Shown: positions 18,567-27,131 of the stretch, piece after piece | Position numbering within the stretch: the stretch's first letter is position 1 | Layout: each line of letters opens with the position of its first letter | Assembly: GCF_003952505.1 (NCBI RefSeq) | Contig: NZ_CP034450.1 | Span: forward strand, 2,108,001-2,172,000 | DNA from: Mesorhizobium sp. M4B.F.Ca.ET.058.02.1.1 | Lineage (GTDB): Bacteria; Pseudomonadota; Alphaproteobacteria; Rhizobiales; Rhizobiaceae | Direction: 5' to 3' | DNA length: 64,000 nucleotides | The notes under the pieces: generated by a model | Database searches by the model: none | What the model was told of the DNA's origin: nothing | What the model saw: only the letters and a program-made list of their open reading frames with translations | Program-made: the position numbers and the translations under genes

Positions 18567-19520
18567 TCAACGCGTGATGCAACGGAAGCCGAGGTGGCAT
18601 GTGGATGTGTCTACAGGCTGCGCCATGCGCGCGGCCGGGCGGTAACGGCGGCAGTAGCTGGGAGCGCACAGGAAGGATCCGCCCTTGGTTACCCTGCGTG
18701 GAATCCTGATGTCGGGCGTCAGCGGATCGTAGCTCGCCTCGCGTTCGCCGCCGCGCGGGTTGGCAATCGTGCAACAAGGGCTCTCGATCCGGCGGTGCTC
18801 CTGGTACCAGTCAGTCGTCCACTGCCAGACATTGCCAGCCATGTCGGAGAGCCCGTAGCCGTTTGCCGGAAAAGAGCCGACCGGCGCTGTCCATTCGTAG
18901 CCGTCCTCGCAATCGTTGCGGAATGGGAACTCGCCCTGGTACGTGTTGGCCATGTGCTGCCCGCCCGGGGTTAGCTCGTCGCCCCATGTGAACTCAGCGC
19001 CATCCAGCCCGCCCCTGGCGGCGAACTCCCATTCGGCCTCTGTCGGAAGCGCCTTACCCGCCCAGTTCGCATACGCTTCCGCGTCCTGGTACGCGATGTG
19101 CACAACAGGATGATTTTCGAGGCCCCTGAGTCCGCTGGCAGGCCCGCGAGGATGCCGCCAGTTCGCACCGCGCACATAGGCCCACCAGTTGTAGTGATTG
19201 CCGCGATCAATGCTGCGTGAAGGCCTCACGAACAAGGCCGAAGCCGGTATCAACGATTCAGCGCTGGCCCCGGGATAGTCCGCCGCATTTGCCGGACGCT
19301 CGGCCACCGTGACGTAGCCGCTGGCCTCGACAAAGCGCTTGAACTCACCATTCGTGACAGTCGTGCGATCCATCCAGAAGCCACCGACGACAACGCGATG
19401 CGCCGGCGCCTCTTCGGGATAGTGATGGTCGGACCCCATCAGGAACTCGCCGCCAGGGATCCAGACCATAGCGCCGTGCGACGAGGCCGCTGGCTCTGTG
19501 GCAAGCCGTGCCTCAGTCAT
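18567..19520 (-). CDS. Formylglycine-generating enzyme family protein (sulfatase-modifying factor)
   Basis: Converts the active-site Cys of sulfatases to C-alpha-formylglycine. The 317-residue protein starts near AMVWIPGGEFLMGSD and shows the SUMF1 segments WMDRTTVTNGEFKRFV, LPTEAEWEFAARGGLDGAEF and GYGLSDMAGNVWQWTTDWY. The two active-site cysteines appear as CAPSYC at 285-290, inside the C-terminal GGSFLCAPSYCRRYRPAAR, which matches the copper-binding pair of true FGEs. It is directly downstream of a Cys-type sulfatase on the same strand (39-base gap), so that sulfatase is the natural client. No signal peptide is seen, consistent with cytoplasmic modification before Tat export. Confidence 0.93.
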   Translation of the reverse strand: MTEARLATEPAASSHGAMVWIPGGEFLMGSDHHYPEEAPAHRVVVGGFWMDRTTVTNGEFKRFVEASGYVTVAERPANAADYPGASAESLIPASALFVRPSRSIDRGNHYNWWAYVRGANWRHPRGPASGLRGLENHPVVHIAYQDAEAYANWAGKALPTEAEWEFAARGGLDGAEFTWGDELTPGGQHMANTYQGEFPFRNDCEDGYEWTAPVGSFPANGYGLSDMAGNVWQWTTDWYQEHRRIESPCCTIANPRGGEREASYDPLTPDIRIPRRVTKGGSFLCAPSYCRRYRPAARMAQPVDTSTCHLGFRCITR

Positions 19521-19559
19521 CGGGCGGCCTCGTCTGGACGGCGGTAACTCATCCGCCTT

Positions 19560-21059
19560 TCAATCCCCCGCAGCGAACATTTCTTGCGGGCTTGGTGTCA
19601 CCAGCGGTGTGAAGTACGTCAACCGCAGAGCTTCCATAAGCAACAGTGGAGGCTTCATCTGGCTCGCAAGCTCGGTAATTCTTGCCTGCAGCTCCTTGAC
19701 CTTATCAGGGTTCTTGTCAGCCAGATTGGTGGCTTCTGATTTGTCCTGGGCCAAATTAAAAAGCTCGACCTTCTGCGGTAACGTAGCTGACCATACCAGT
19801 TTCCAATCGCCCTCGCGCACGGCGCCGGACATCGGATCAACGTTGTAGACAATCTCGGTGCGCGGCGCAGGTTTCCCATCGCTGATGGCCGGCCACATAT
19901 CCATGCCGTCCAGCGGCTTGTTCTTGTCGAGCTTGGCACCAGCCAACCCGGCCAGGGTTGGCAACATGTCGACGACGTGCATCAGGCCATTGAAGACACC
20001 AGGCTTGATCTTGCCGGGCCAGTTCATGAAGGCAACCGAGCGAGTGCCCCCCTCATAGAGGGTGCCCTTGCCTTCGCGATATGGCCCATTATTGGCGGGA
20101 AGTTTGCCCTCCACCTTCGAGTCACCCGTAAACATCGAGTTGATGACGCCGCCATTGTCGCTCATGAAAACGATAAGGGTGTTGTCGCGAATCCCCTTCT
20201 TCTCAAGGGCGGCCACGACATTTCCCACCTCGTCATCGATCACCGTGATCATGGCGGCATAGGCTCTACGGTTCTCGTCGGTGATGTTGCTAAACCGGTC
20301 GAGATATTCCTTCGGGGCCTGGAAGGGCGTGTGAGGCGCGGTGAAGGCGAGGTAGAGAAAGAGGGGCTTTTTCGGGTCGTGGGCGTTGATGACCCGGACA
20401 GCCTCCCGACCGAACAGGATGTTGTCGAAGCCCTTCTCCTTGATCGGCTTGTTGTTTCGGTACCAGTCGGGGATACCGTGCGAAGCATGTTTGAAATGGT
20501 CGATCTCGCCGACGGTTGCCCCGTAGAATGAATCGAATCCACGTTGTTTCGGCCAGTAATCCGTCTTGGCATGGCCAAGGTGCCATTTGCCGCTCATCGC
20601 CGTTTGATAACCGGCGCCTTTGAGGACCTGCGGAAGAAGGGTTTCGTCCAGCGGAAGACCATAGGTTCCCGCAGCGGGGACAACGCCAACCTGCATGCCA
20701 TAGCGTAGCGGATAGCGGCCGGTCATGAGGGCGCAACGCGTTGGCGTGCACATCGGCTGCACGTAATATTCCTCGAGCTTCGCCCCCTCCGCGGCAAGCT
20801 TGTCGATGTTGGGCGTCTTGATGTCTGAGCCATGGTAGCCGACGTCCAGCCAGCCCTGATCGTCCGAAACGATGTAGACGATGTTGGGCTGCGCTGGCTC
20901 GGCCGCCGCCGACTGAACGCCCGCAAGTCCGGCAAATACCCCCGAAAGGCCGACGGGTGCGGCAAATCGCGAAACGGCAGCCGCCGTGCCGGCCATCAAT
21001 GCGTCGCGCCGCGTGATTTTGTTGCCGGCTTCAGCCGGGAAGTCACGATCGTTGCTCAT
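19560..21059 (-). CDS. Cys-type arylsulfatase, Tat-exported
   Basis: Hydrolyses sulfate esters. The 499-residue protein carries a twin-arginine signal (TRRDALMAG, Arg 17-18, then an Ala-rich hydrophobic run to about 53), so it is folded and modified before export to the periplasm. Sulfatase motifs are complete: VSDDQG (metal Asp 66-67), the modification site CTPTRCALMTGRYP with Cys 104 to become formylglycine, GKWHLGH, APHTPF and FMSDNGG. The adjacent FGE gene supports this maturation. It resembles the arylsulfatase B/GalNAc-sulfatase branch; the true substrate is unknown. An AraC-type gene diverges from it and may control it. Confidence 0.93.
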   Translation of the reverse strand: MSNDRDFPAEAGNKITRRDALMAGTAAAVSRFAAPVGLSGVFAGLAGVQSAAAEPAQPNIVYIVSDDQGWLDVGYHGSDIKTPNIDKLAAEGAKLEEYYVQPMCTPTRCALMTGRYPLRYGMQVGVVPAAGTYGLPLDETLLPQVLKGAGYQTAMSGKWHLGHAKTDYWPKQRGFDSFYGATVGEIDHFKHASHGIPDWYRNNKPIKEKGFDNILFGREAVRVINAHDPKKPLFLYLAFTAPHTPFQAPKEYLDRFSNITDENRRAYAAMITVIDDEVGNVVAALEKKGIRDNTLIVFMSDNGGVINSMFTGDSKVEGKLPANNGPYREGKGTLYEGGTRSVAFMNWPGKIKPGVFNGLMHVVDMLPTLAGLAGAKLDKNKPLDGMDMWPAISDGKPAPRTEIVYNVDPMSGAVREGDWKLVWSATLPQKVELFNLAQDKSEATNLADKNPDKVKELQARITELASQMKPPLLLMEALRLTYFTPLVTPSPQEMFAAGD

Positions 21060-21288
21060 GTTGTGCCCCTGCTCTGCTAAACTGATTCATGCATTCGAAC
21101 CCTGGCCCGCGCGAACCGAGCAGACAGGATCTTGCGCCGCCTTCCGCGGCTAGGACGCTTGACACCATCGCCGAACTGGCCGTCACGGCCACGCCCAGGA
21201 AGCCGGCAGCTCCACAACGCATGATTGCTCGGGCGGGCGCACCCGATGTTCTCGGCGCAGCCCACTGAAACTGGTCTTTTCTGCTCAT
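21043..21288 (-). CDS. Possible small exported protein upstream of the sulfatase
   Basis: An 81-codon frame starts ATG at 21288 after a GGGGAC purine stretch and reads MSRKDQFQWAAPRTSG, then a signal-like hydrophobic stretch (AAGFLGVAVTASSAMVSSVLA). It ends 17 bases inside the sulfatase gene. The signal-like N-terminus and purine-rich upstream site are unusual for chance frames, yet the C-terminal half (LLGSRGPGFECMNQF) has no likeness. It may be a leader or remnant of a truncated gene. Low confidence. Confidence 0.3.
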   Translation of the reverse strand: MSRKDQFQWAAPRTSGAPARAIMRCGAAGFLGVAVTASSAMVSSVLAAEGGARSCLLGSRGPGFECMNQFSRAGAQHEQRS

Positions 21289-21406
21289 AGTCCCCGCCCG
21301 CCTTTTGTAGGCGATATTCCCGCGCCAATTTGATTTCGCGCAATTTGCTTATAAGATATACCTAATACAACCGTCCTGCTATCCACTTTGCGCAAAGGAC
21401 GTTTTT
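21060..21406. promoter_or_regulatory. Divergent regulatory region of sulfatase and AraC genes
   Basis: These 347 bases separate the sulfatase start from the AraC-type gene. Apart from the doubtful small frame at 21043-21288 the region holds an AT-rich stretch (about 21340-21375, TTATAAGATATACCTAATAC) that looks like promoter DNA. AraC-family proteins usually bind next to such divergent promoters, so operators are expected here, but I see no clear repeat pair. Confidence 0.4.
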
Positions 21407-22381
21407 TTGACTGCTTGGCCTTCATCGCCTTCGTACAGGGATGTGCTGCTTGGCCCTGACGACCTAACCAGCGCCGCCTCTGGCCTGCCCGTGGAAGTCG
21501 ACAGGCTTTCGGCAGGCCGGCTTCCCTCGCGCATCCGGCAAATCCAGTCCCCCGGCAAGTGGGCGCTCGACCTGCCAGAATTCAATTGCGCCTTCCGCGC
21601 CAGGGGTGGTTTCGATCCAGGCTCCGTGGCGTTGGTGGCTATCGAGCGGGCCTGTGGGTCGACGATATGCGGCATTGCGCTCGAAGATGACTTGATCCTG
21701 GCAATCCCTGCCGGCACGAGCGTGACGGCGACGGTCCGGCCCGGTCTCACTTATGCTGTCGCCATTGTTCCGACCGCGACCTGGATGGAAATCCAGTCGA
21801 TTGCGGCGGGGATGGTTCTCGAACGGATTAACGATCGCCCCGCGGCAGTTCGGCTCGCCACCGACGAAGCGCAAAGACTCAGAAGCCAGATGAAGTCGAT
21901 AGCAGACCACCTCGGGACAATTGCAAGCGATCCAATTCTGCTTGAGCAGCCTCCAGGTGCAGTCGTGGAATATCTGGGGCTGGTGGCTGACGCCTTCGCG
22001 GAGGGAGACAGTCGTGAGACCGGGACAGCCAGTTCCGCGAGTCGTCATTTCACACAAGCGTCGGCGGCCGAGGATTTCATTCGCACTCATATCCGGGAAG
22101 ACATTCCCATTGTTCGACTGTGCAAGGAAATCGGTGTCAGCCGTCGACAGCTCGAGTACGCCTTCCGCACCACATTTGCAGTGACCCCGCTCGAATTCAT
22201 CAGAGCGCTCCGCCTCAACGAAGCCAGACGGCTCCTTACCACGGCGCGTGCAAACGGCTTGAGCGTTACAACGATTGCTATGGATTTGGGGGTCACCCAT
22301 CTGGGCCGCTTCGCCGCGAACTACCGCCTCTTCTTCGGCGAGTCTCCGAAGGAAACACTTCAGCGTGCCGGGAGATCGTGA
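21407..22381 (+). CDS. AraC-family transcriptional regulator
   Basis: A regulator of about 324 residues with a C-terminal AraC double helix-turn-helix (about 215-320): AAEDFIRTHIREDIPIVRLC, then GVSRRQLEYAFRTTFAVTP and LGVTHLGRFAANYRLFFGESP. The N-terminal 200 residues are a ligand or dimer domain without a motif I recognise. The annotated start is a TTG at 21407; a GTG at 21443 is also possible. It diverges from the sulfatase/FGE pair and is the natural candidate to control it, perhaps in response to a sulfate ester; that is inference. Confidence 0.85.
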   Translation: MTAWPSSPSYRDVLLGPDDLTSAASGLPVEVDRLSAGRLPSRIRQIQSPGKWALDLPEFNCAFRARGGFDPGSVALVAIERACGSTICGIALEDDLILAIPAGTSVTATVRPGLTYAVAIVPTATWMEIQSIAAGMVLERINDRPAAVRLATDEAQRLRSQMKSIADHLGTIASDPILLEQPPGAVVEYLGLVADAFAEGDSRETGTASSASRHFTQASAAEDFIRTHIREDIPIVRLCKEIGVSRRQLEYAFRTTFAVTPLEFIRALRLNEARRLLTTARANGLSVTTIAMDLGVTHLGRFAANYRLFFGESPKETLQRAGRS

Positions 22382-22639
22382 CCCAGGGCGTAACGTGCGC
22401 CGAGAAAATTGCGCCGCGTTGTCATTGCAACGAGTTCGATGGAATTGCGCAATCCGGATAGAAGTCGCACTCGTGAATTAGTATATTCTAAAATGCTAAC
22501 AATAAGCTGCCTCTGATACGCAGGGTCTGCGAGCGGGCACAGCCTGATTTGGGTTTGGCGCAGGCTTGCGTCGGGCGGGTGGTTATATCGGCCGCGAATC
22601 TAAGTGCACGGAGTGATGAGCTTCTGGGAGGATGCAAAA

Positions 22640-22963
22640 ATGGCAAGACCTAGCTTGAGATTGACCGGCGCTGCCGGGATCGCCGTCGTCATGATGTTTG
22701 CCGATATGGTCGACGCGGTTGCCCCGTTCTCCTCCTTCGTGGGCGACGCACAGGCGAAAGTTGGCCGTCCGCTCACGCCTGGCAGCGTCGCAGGGGTCGC
22801 AAGGCGTACCACACGCAGAACAATCCGCCGTACGACCATCTACGTGACCAGGCTCCCCGCAGCGTGCGTGAAGACCACGATCGACGGCACAGTGCTGTGG
22901 CACTGTGGCAGCAGGTACTATCAGCCCTACGGCGGACGCTACGTCGTCGTCCACATAAATTGA
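22640..22963 (+). CDS. Small secreted hypothetical protein
   Basis: A 107-residue protein starting at the ATG at 22640, seven bases after GGGAGGA. The N-terminus is a signal-like segment (LTGAAGIAVVMMFADMVDA). A basic Thr/Arg run follows (RRTTRRTIRRTT) and a C-terminal motif with two cysteines (AACVKTTIDGTVLWHCGSRY, then YQPYGGRYVVVHIN). This pattern recurs in small periplasmic rhizobial proteins of unknown function. The cysteine pair could form a disulfide. It stands alone between the AraC gene and the aminotransferase gene. Confidence 0.65.
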   Translation: MARPSLRLTGAAGIAVVMMFADMVDAVAPFSSFVGDAQAKVGRPLTPGSVAGVARRTTRRTIRRTTIYVTRLPAACVKTTIDGTVLWHCGSRYYQPYGGRYVVVHIN

Positions 22964-23058
22964 GCGGAAGTGACGTCAGGTCCTGAAGAGGCGGTGGAAC
23001 TTGCACCTGCCACTCGCTCACGCTAGCAAGAGGTCCCTTTCTCAACGAGCCTCTTGCC

Positions 23059-24171
23059 ATGCGCCTGCGCCCTCCCCTTACGCCGATCATCGCCGCGCTT
23101 CCCTCGACGGTGCCGTTTGTCGGTCCGGAGGCGCAGGAGCGCGACCGCGGGCACGCCTTCCGCGCGCGCATCGGCGCCAACGAGAGCAGCTTCGGGCCCT
23201 CGCCGCGTGTCATTGCCCGCATGACTGCCATCGCCGGCGACATGTGGATGTATTGCGACCCCGACAATTTTGACCTCAAGCAGGCCGCGGCCGCGCATCT
23301 CGGCGTCGGCGCCGACAATGTGGTGGTCGGCGAAGGCATAGACGGGCTGCTCAGCCTGGTGGCGCGTATGTTTGTGGCGCCGGGCGACGCGGTGGTGACC
23401 TCGCTCGGCGCCTACCCGACCTTCAACTTCCATGTGGCCGGCGTCGGCGGAAGGCTGGTCGCGGTGCCTTACGAGAATGACCGGGAAAGCCTGGACGCCC
23501 TGCTCGCGGCGGTGGTCAGGGAAAAGGCGCCGCTGGTCTACCTTTCCAACCCCGACAATCCGATGGGCAGTTGGTGGGAGGCTGCAGAGATCATTCGCTT
23601 CATCGAGGCGCTGCCCGAGACCACCATGCTTGTGCTCGACGAGGCCTATGGCGAGCTTGGGCCAGCCTCGGCGCTGCCGCCGATCGACGTGTCCCGCCCG
23701 AACGTCATCCGCATGCGCACCTTCTCAAAGGCCTATGGGCTGGCCGGCATACGTTGCGGCTACGCGGTGGCCGAGCCGCAGGTGATCCGCGATTTCGAGA
23801 AGATCCGCAATCATTACGGCGTCAGCCGCATGGCGCAGATCGCCGGTGTCGAAGCGCTGGCCGACCAGGCCTTCCTGGAAAGCGTGGTGGCGCGCGTCGC
23901 CGCCGGCCGGCGGCGCATTGCCGCAATTGCCGAGACCAACGGGCTGAGGCCCCTGCCCTCGGCGACCAACTTCGTCACCATAGACTGTGGCAGTGACGGC
24001 GCCTTCGCGATGAAGGTGCTGCAAGGACTTTTGTCGCGCGACGTGTTCATCCGCAAACCGATGGCGCCGAAGCTCGACCGCTGCATAAGGGTCAGCGTCG
24101 GACTTGATCACGAGCTCGACATCTTCGCCGAAGAACTGCCCGGCGCGCTGGCCGCGGCGCGGGGGAACTGA
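23059..24171 (+). CDS. HisC-like PLP-dependent aminotransferase
   Basis: A fold-type I aminotransferase of the histidinol-phosphate aminotransferase group, 370 residues. Visible motifs are IGANESSFGPSP (substrate-binding N-terminus), LSNPDNPMGSWW (PLP pocket Asn), VLDEAYGEL (PLP pyridine Asp) and the Schiff-base lysine in RTFSKAYGLAGIRCGYAV (Lys near 224). It is isolated from other histidine genes, so it may act on another amino acid or phosphate ester; HisC paralogues are frequent in rhizobia. It lies upstream of acylphosphatase on the same strand. Confidence 0.85.
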   Translation: MRLRPPLTPIIAALPSTVPFVGPEAQERDRGHAFRARIGANESSFGPSPRVIARMTAIAGDMWMYCDPDNFDLKQAAAAHLGVGADNVVVGEGIDGLLSLVARMFVAPGDAVVTSLGAYPTFNFHVAGVGGRLVAVPYENDRESLDALLAAVVREKAPLVYLSNPDNPMGSWWEAAEIIRFIEALPETTMLVLDEAYGELGPASALPPIDVSRPNVIRMRTFSKAYGLAGIRCGYAVAEPQVIRDFEKIRNHYGVSRMAQIAGVEALADQAFLESVVARVAAGRRRIAAIAETNGLRPLPSATNFVTIDCGSDGAFAMKVLQGLLSRDVFIRKPMAPKLDRCIRVSVGLDHELDIFAEELPGALAAARGN

Positions 24172-24290
24172 CAGCGGCGCGGCGCCGCTGGTCCAGGCAC
24201 CGAGCCGAGCTCCAACATCGATAGCAATACCCCCTCAAGCCGGTTGCTTTCGCTCGATTCCGCGCCAGACTCTGTGCAGGGAGCGAAGTC

Positions 24291-24575
24291 ATGGCCAACC
24301 AGCAAAGGGCAGTGCGGGCCAGCGTTCATGGCAGGGTGCAAGGCGTCAGCTACAGGGTCTGGACGCGGAGCGAAGCCGTGCGGCTCGGGCTCACCGGCTG
24401 GGTGCGCAACGAGAGCGACGGCACGGTGACGGCCATGCTCGCGGGAACCGACGCTGCCGTTTCGACAATGATCGACCGTTTGTGGCAAGGGCCAAGGGGT
24501 GCCGTGGTCTTGACGGTCGAGATCGAGCAAATGGAACCGCACAGCCCACCCGTTGACTTCCGGATAATCGCCTAG
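24291..24575 (+). CDS. acyP: Acylphosphatase
   Basis: A 94-residue enzyme hydrolysing acyl phosphates. The family signature is clear: VRASVHGRVQGVSYRVWTRSEA, with the phosphate-binding loop GRVQGVSYR and its Arg, then GLTGWVRNESDGTVTA, holding the catalytic Asn. Length and spacing are normal. The ATG at 24291 follows a purine-rich AGGGAG. It is short and probably monocistronic, between a HisC-like gene and the leucine-catabolism regulator. Confidence 0.93.
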   Translation: MANQQRAVRASVHGRVQGVSYRVWTRSEAVRLGLTGWVRNESDGTVTAMLAGTDAAVSTMIDRLWQGPRGAVVLTVEIEQMEPHSPPVDFRIIA

Positions 24576-24583
24576 TCGCCCCT

Positions 24584-24614
24584 TGAATTAATTGAACGTT
24601 TGTTTTATTAATAG
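24584..24614. promoter_or_regulatory. Likely TetR-type operator and promoter of the leucine-catabolism cluster
   Basis: The sequence around GAACGTTTGTTTTATTAA, with outer arms TTAAT (24588-24592) and ATTAA (24607-24611) and inner AACGTT, lies 15-40 bases before the TetR-family gene start. AACGTTNGTT-type palindromes are typical TetR binding sites, and an operator over its own promoter is the usual TetR arrangement. Inferred from position and pattern. Confidence 0.5.
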
Positions 24615-24628
24615 AGTAAGGAGCGACC

Positions 24629-25258
24629 ATGGCGCGGACGACGGGTTCCGACGGGGAAAAGACCGAAGCGGCCGTCCGCGAGGCGGCGGCGAGCCTAATC
24701 GCGCGCCTCGGCTACGAGGCGATGTCGATGCGTCTGCTGGCGGCGGAAGTCGGCGTGCAGGCCGCCGCGCTCTATCGCTATTTCCCAACCAAGGAAGACC
24801 TGCTGTTCACGCTGATGCGCGAGCATATGGAAGGGCTGCTGCAGGCCTGGGAAGCGGCGCGTCCGGCCGGCGCCGATCCGGTGGCGCGGCTCGCCGCCTA
24901 TGTCGAAAACCATATCGCCTTTCATATCGAGCGCCGCCACGCCACGCATGTCTCGAACATGGAGCTGCGCAGCCTTTCGCACGACCGGCTGACGCTGATC
25001 CTCAAGCAGCGCTCGGCCTATGAGAAGGAACTTCGCGCCATCCTGCGCGACGGCGCGGAGGACGGCGTCTTTGCGATCGACGACATCGGGCTCACCGCCA
25101 TGGCGCTGATCCAGATGATGACCGGCGTCATCGTCTGGTTCCGGCCGGGCGAGCGGCTGTCGATCGGCGAAGTCACCACGTCATATCTTTCGATGACAAT
25201 GCGCCTGGTCGGCGCGACAATCCGCCAAGGGCGCGCCAGGGACGTCGTGGCGCTCTGA
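24629..25258 (+). CDS. TetR/AcrR-family transcriptional regulator
   Basis: A 209-residue repressor-type regulator. The N-terminal helix-turn-helix spans about 15-60: AAASLIARLGYEAMSMRLLA, then EVGVQAAALYRYFPTKEDLL, a standard TetR signature. The C-terminal ligand domain (about 75-200) is helical and ends in a long helix. It stands first in the cluster with isovaleryl-CoA dehydrogenase and methylcrotonyl-CoA carboxylase, so its ligand is probably an acyl-CoA of that route. A candidate operator lies just upstream. An AAGGAG site precedes the ATG. Confidence 0.9.
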   Translation: MARTTGSDGEKTEAAVREAAASLIARLGYEAMSMRLLAAEVGVQAAALYRYFPTKEDLLFTLMREHMEGLLQAWEAARPAGADPVARLAAYVENHIAFHIERRHATHVSNMELRSLSHDRLTLILKQRSAYEKELRAILRDGAEDGVFAIDDIGLTAMALIQMMTGVIVWFRPGERLSIGEVTTSYLSMTMRLVGATIRQGRARDVVAL

Positions 25259-25310
25259 GTTTCGCGCATGATCCCCCGCGAAGATCGGGGCATACGCAGG
25301 GAGGAACGGC

Positions 25311-26474
25311 ATGTACACGAACACGCTGAGCTTCGGGCTCGATCCGGACATCGAGGCGCTGCGCGACCTTGTGCGGCGTTTCGCGCAGGAGAAGATCGCG
25401 CCGATCGCGGCCGAGATCGACCGCGCCAACGAATTCCCGGCGCATCTGTGGGCGGAGCTCGGCGCGCTCGGCCTGCTTGGCATCACCGCTGATCCGGAAT
25501 TCGGGGGCAGCGGTATGGGCTATCTCGCCCATGTCGTGGCGGTAGAGGAGATCTCGCGCGCCTCGGCCTCGGTCGGCTTGTCCTACGGGGCGCACTCCAA
25601 TCTCTGCGTCAACCAGATCAACCGCTGGGCAACGTCGTCGCAGAAGGAGAAATACCTCCCTGCCCTCTGCTCTGGCGAGAAGGTCGGCGCGCTGGCGATG
25701 TCGGAATCGGGCGCCGGCTCCGATGTGGTGTCGCTGCGACTGCGCGCCGAGAAACGCAACGACCGCTATGTGCTCAACGGTTCCAAGATGTGGATCACCA
25801 ACGGTCCCGACGCCGGGACGCTGGTGGTCTATGCCAAGACCGACCCGGATCGCCATTCGCGCGGCATCACCGCCTTCATCATCGAGAAGGATTTCGCCGG
25901 CTTCTCGGTGGCGCAGAAGCTAGACAAGCTCGGCATGCGCGGCTCCAACACCGGGGAACTGGTGTTCGAGAATGTCGAGGTGCCGTTCGAGAACGTGCTG
26001 CACGAGGAAGGGCGTGGTGTCGAGGTCTTGATGTCGGGTCTCGACTATGAGCGCGCGGTGCTGGCCGGCGGTCCGATCGGGCTGATGGCGGCGTGCCTCG
26101 ACGTGGCGATCCCCTATGTGCATGAGCGCAAGCAGTTCGGCCAGCCGATCGGCACGTTCCAGCTGGTGCAGGGCAAGCTCGCCGACATGTACGCGACGAT
26201 GAATGCCGCGCGCGCCTATGTCTACGCGGTCGCCGCCGCCTGCGATCGTGGCGAGACCACGCGCAAGGACGCCGCCGGCTGCGTGCTGTTCGCGGCCGAG
26301 AAGGCAACGCAGATGGCGCTCGACGCTATCCAGCTGCTCGGCGGCAATGGCTACATCAACGACTATCCGACCGGCCGGCTTCTACGAGACGCCAAGCTCT
26401 ACGAGATCGGCGCTGGCACCAGCGAGATCCGCCGCTGGCTGATCGGGCGCGAGATCATGGCGGAGGGAGTTTGA
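25311..26474 (+). CDS. liuA: Isovaleryl-CoA dehydrogenase
   Basis: An FAD enzyme oxidising isovaleryl-CoA to 3-methylcrotonyl-CoA in leucine degradation and passing electrons to ETF. The 387-residue protein has [21 protein letters not shown] and [17 protein letters not shown] (FAD contacts), [16 protein letters not shown] and a C-terminal [17 protein letters not shown]. The catalytic Glu is in [14 protein letters not shown] near residue 247. That position is the hallmark of isovaleryl-CoA dehydrogenase, as opposed to the C-terminal Glu of other acyl-CoA dehydrogenases. The downstream carboxylase genes support this substrate. A GGAGG precedes the ATG. Confidence 0.93.
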   Translation: MYTNTLSFGLDPDIEALRDLVRRFAQEKIAPIAAEIDRANEFPAHLWAELGALGLLGITADPEFGGSGMGYLAHVVAVEEISRASASVGLSYGAHSNLCVNQINRWATSSQKEKYLPALCSGEKVGALAMSESGAGSDVVSLRLRAEKRNDRYVLNGSKMWITNGPDAGTLVVYAKTDPDRHSRGITAFIIEKDFAGFSVAQKLDKLGMRGSNTGELVFENVEVPFENVLHEEGRGVEVLMSGLDYERAVLAGGPIGLMAACLDVAIPYVHERKQFGQPIGTFQLVQGKLADMYATMNAARAYVYAVAAACDRGETTRKDAAGCVLFAAEKATQMALDAIQLLGGNGYINDYPTGRLLRDAKLYEIGAGTSEIRRWLIGREIMAEGV

Positions 26475-26491
26475 TGTCCCCCTCCGCCAAC

Positions 26492-26884
26492 TCAGCCGAA
26501 CGCCTTGGGCAGGTCGTCGGTTGGCTTGGCGACGATCTGGTGCGCGTCGCGCCACAGAACCTCGCACTGGCGCGCCGACGTTATCGACCGCACCGGCAAG
26601 CCGCCCTCCTCGATCAGCCAGGCACAATAGCGCGCGCGGTTGATCGCCTCCCTGGCATCCGGGTGAAACCAGCAGACGCCCCAGATCGAGTTCCGGCGCT
26701 TGAAATGCCGGCCAACCCGGCCAGGAATGGGCAGATGCCGATTGAACCAGTCGAACTGATCCTCCAGTTCGTCATGGATCCAGTCCGGGCAGCCGTTCCG
26801 GTACAGATACCAGGACGCATGGAAAAAGCCGGTCTCCACCCGGCTCTTCGGATGGATCAGCGGCGTTACAAACCGCAAATACAT
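26492..26884 (-). CDS. Hypothetical protein inserted in reverse within the leucine cluster
   Basis: A 130-residue frame from the ATG at 26884 (MYLRFVTPLIHPKSRVETGF) on the strand opposite its neighbours. It is rich in Trp, His and Arg (WYLYRNGCPDWIHDELEDQF, then DWFNRHLPIPGR; IWGVCWFHPDA) and looks like a soluble folded protein. I do not recognise the family. No strong Shine-Dalgarno is seen. A TTG at 26929 would extend it by 15 residues. It is convergent with the dehydrogenase gene (17-base gap), separating that gene from mccB. Confidence 0.6.
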   Translation of the reverse strand: MYLRFVTPLIHPKSRVETGFFHASWYLYRNGCPDWIHDELEDQFDWFNRHLPIPGRVGRHFKRRNSIWGVCWFHPDAREAINRARYCAWLIEEGGLPVRSITSARQCEVLWRDAHQIVAKPTDDLPKAFG

Positions 26885-27131
26885 TGTGACACCCACAGCG
26901 CTTGCAGGCGCCGTGTTCCTCTTGCTCAAAATCGGGACGTGGAAAGCCGCCCTTCGGCGGCGTCAGGCCATGGCCGAAGGGAGACATCTGGTGAAACGCA
27001 TATCGATGCCTTTCATCGTCGCCTCCTGAGGGTGTCACTAGTAAAAAGGATGCCATGCCTGGCGCGCGGCATCCGGGCGCGGGCTGTTACACTGGTTCCG
27101 TCGCGGCATCAAGAGGGGTGAGAGGAACAAC

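Noticed and set aside
17440..21375. Shared CTAATACA promoter motif upstream of the outer-membrane protein and AraC genes
   Set aside because: Only eight bases match and both stretches are AT-rich, so chance is a sufficient explanation.
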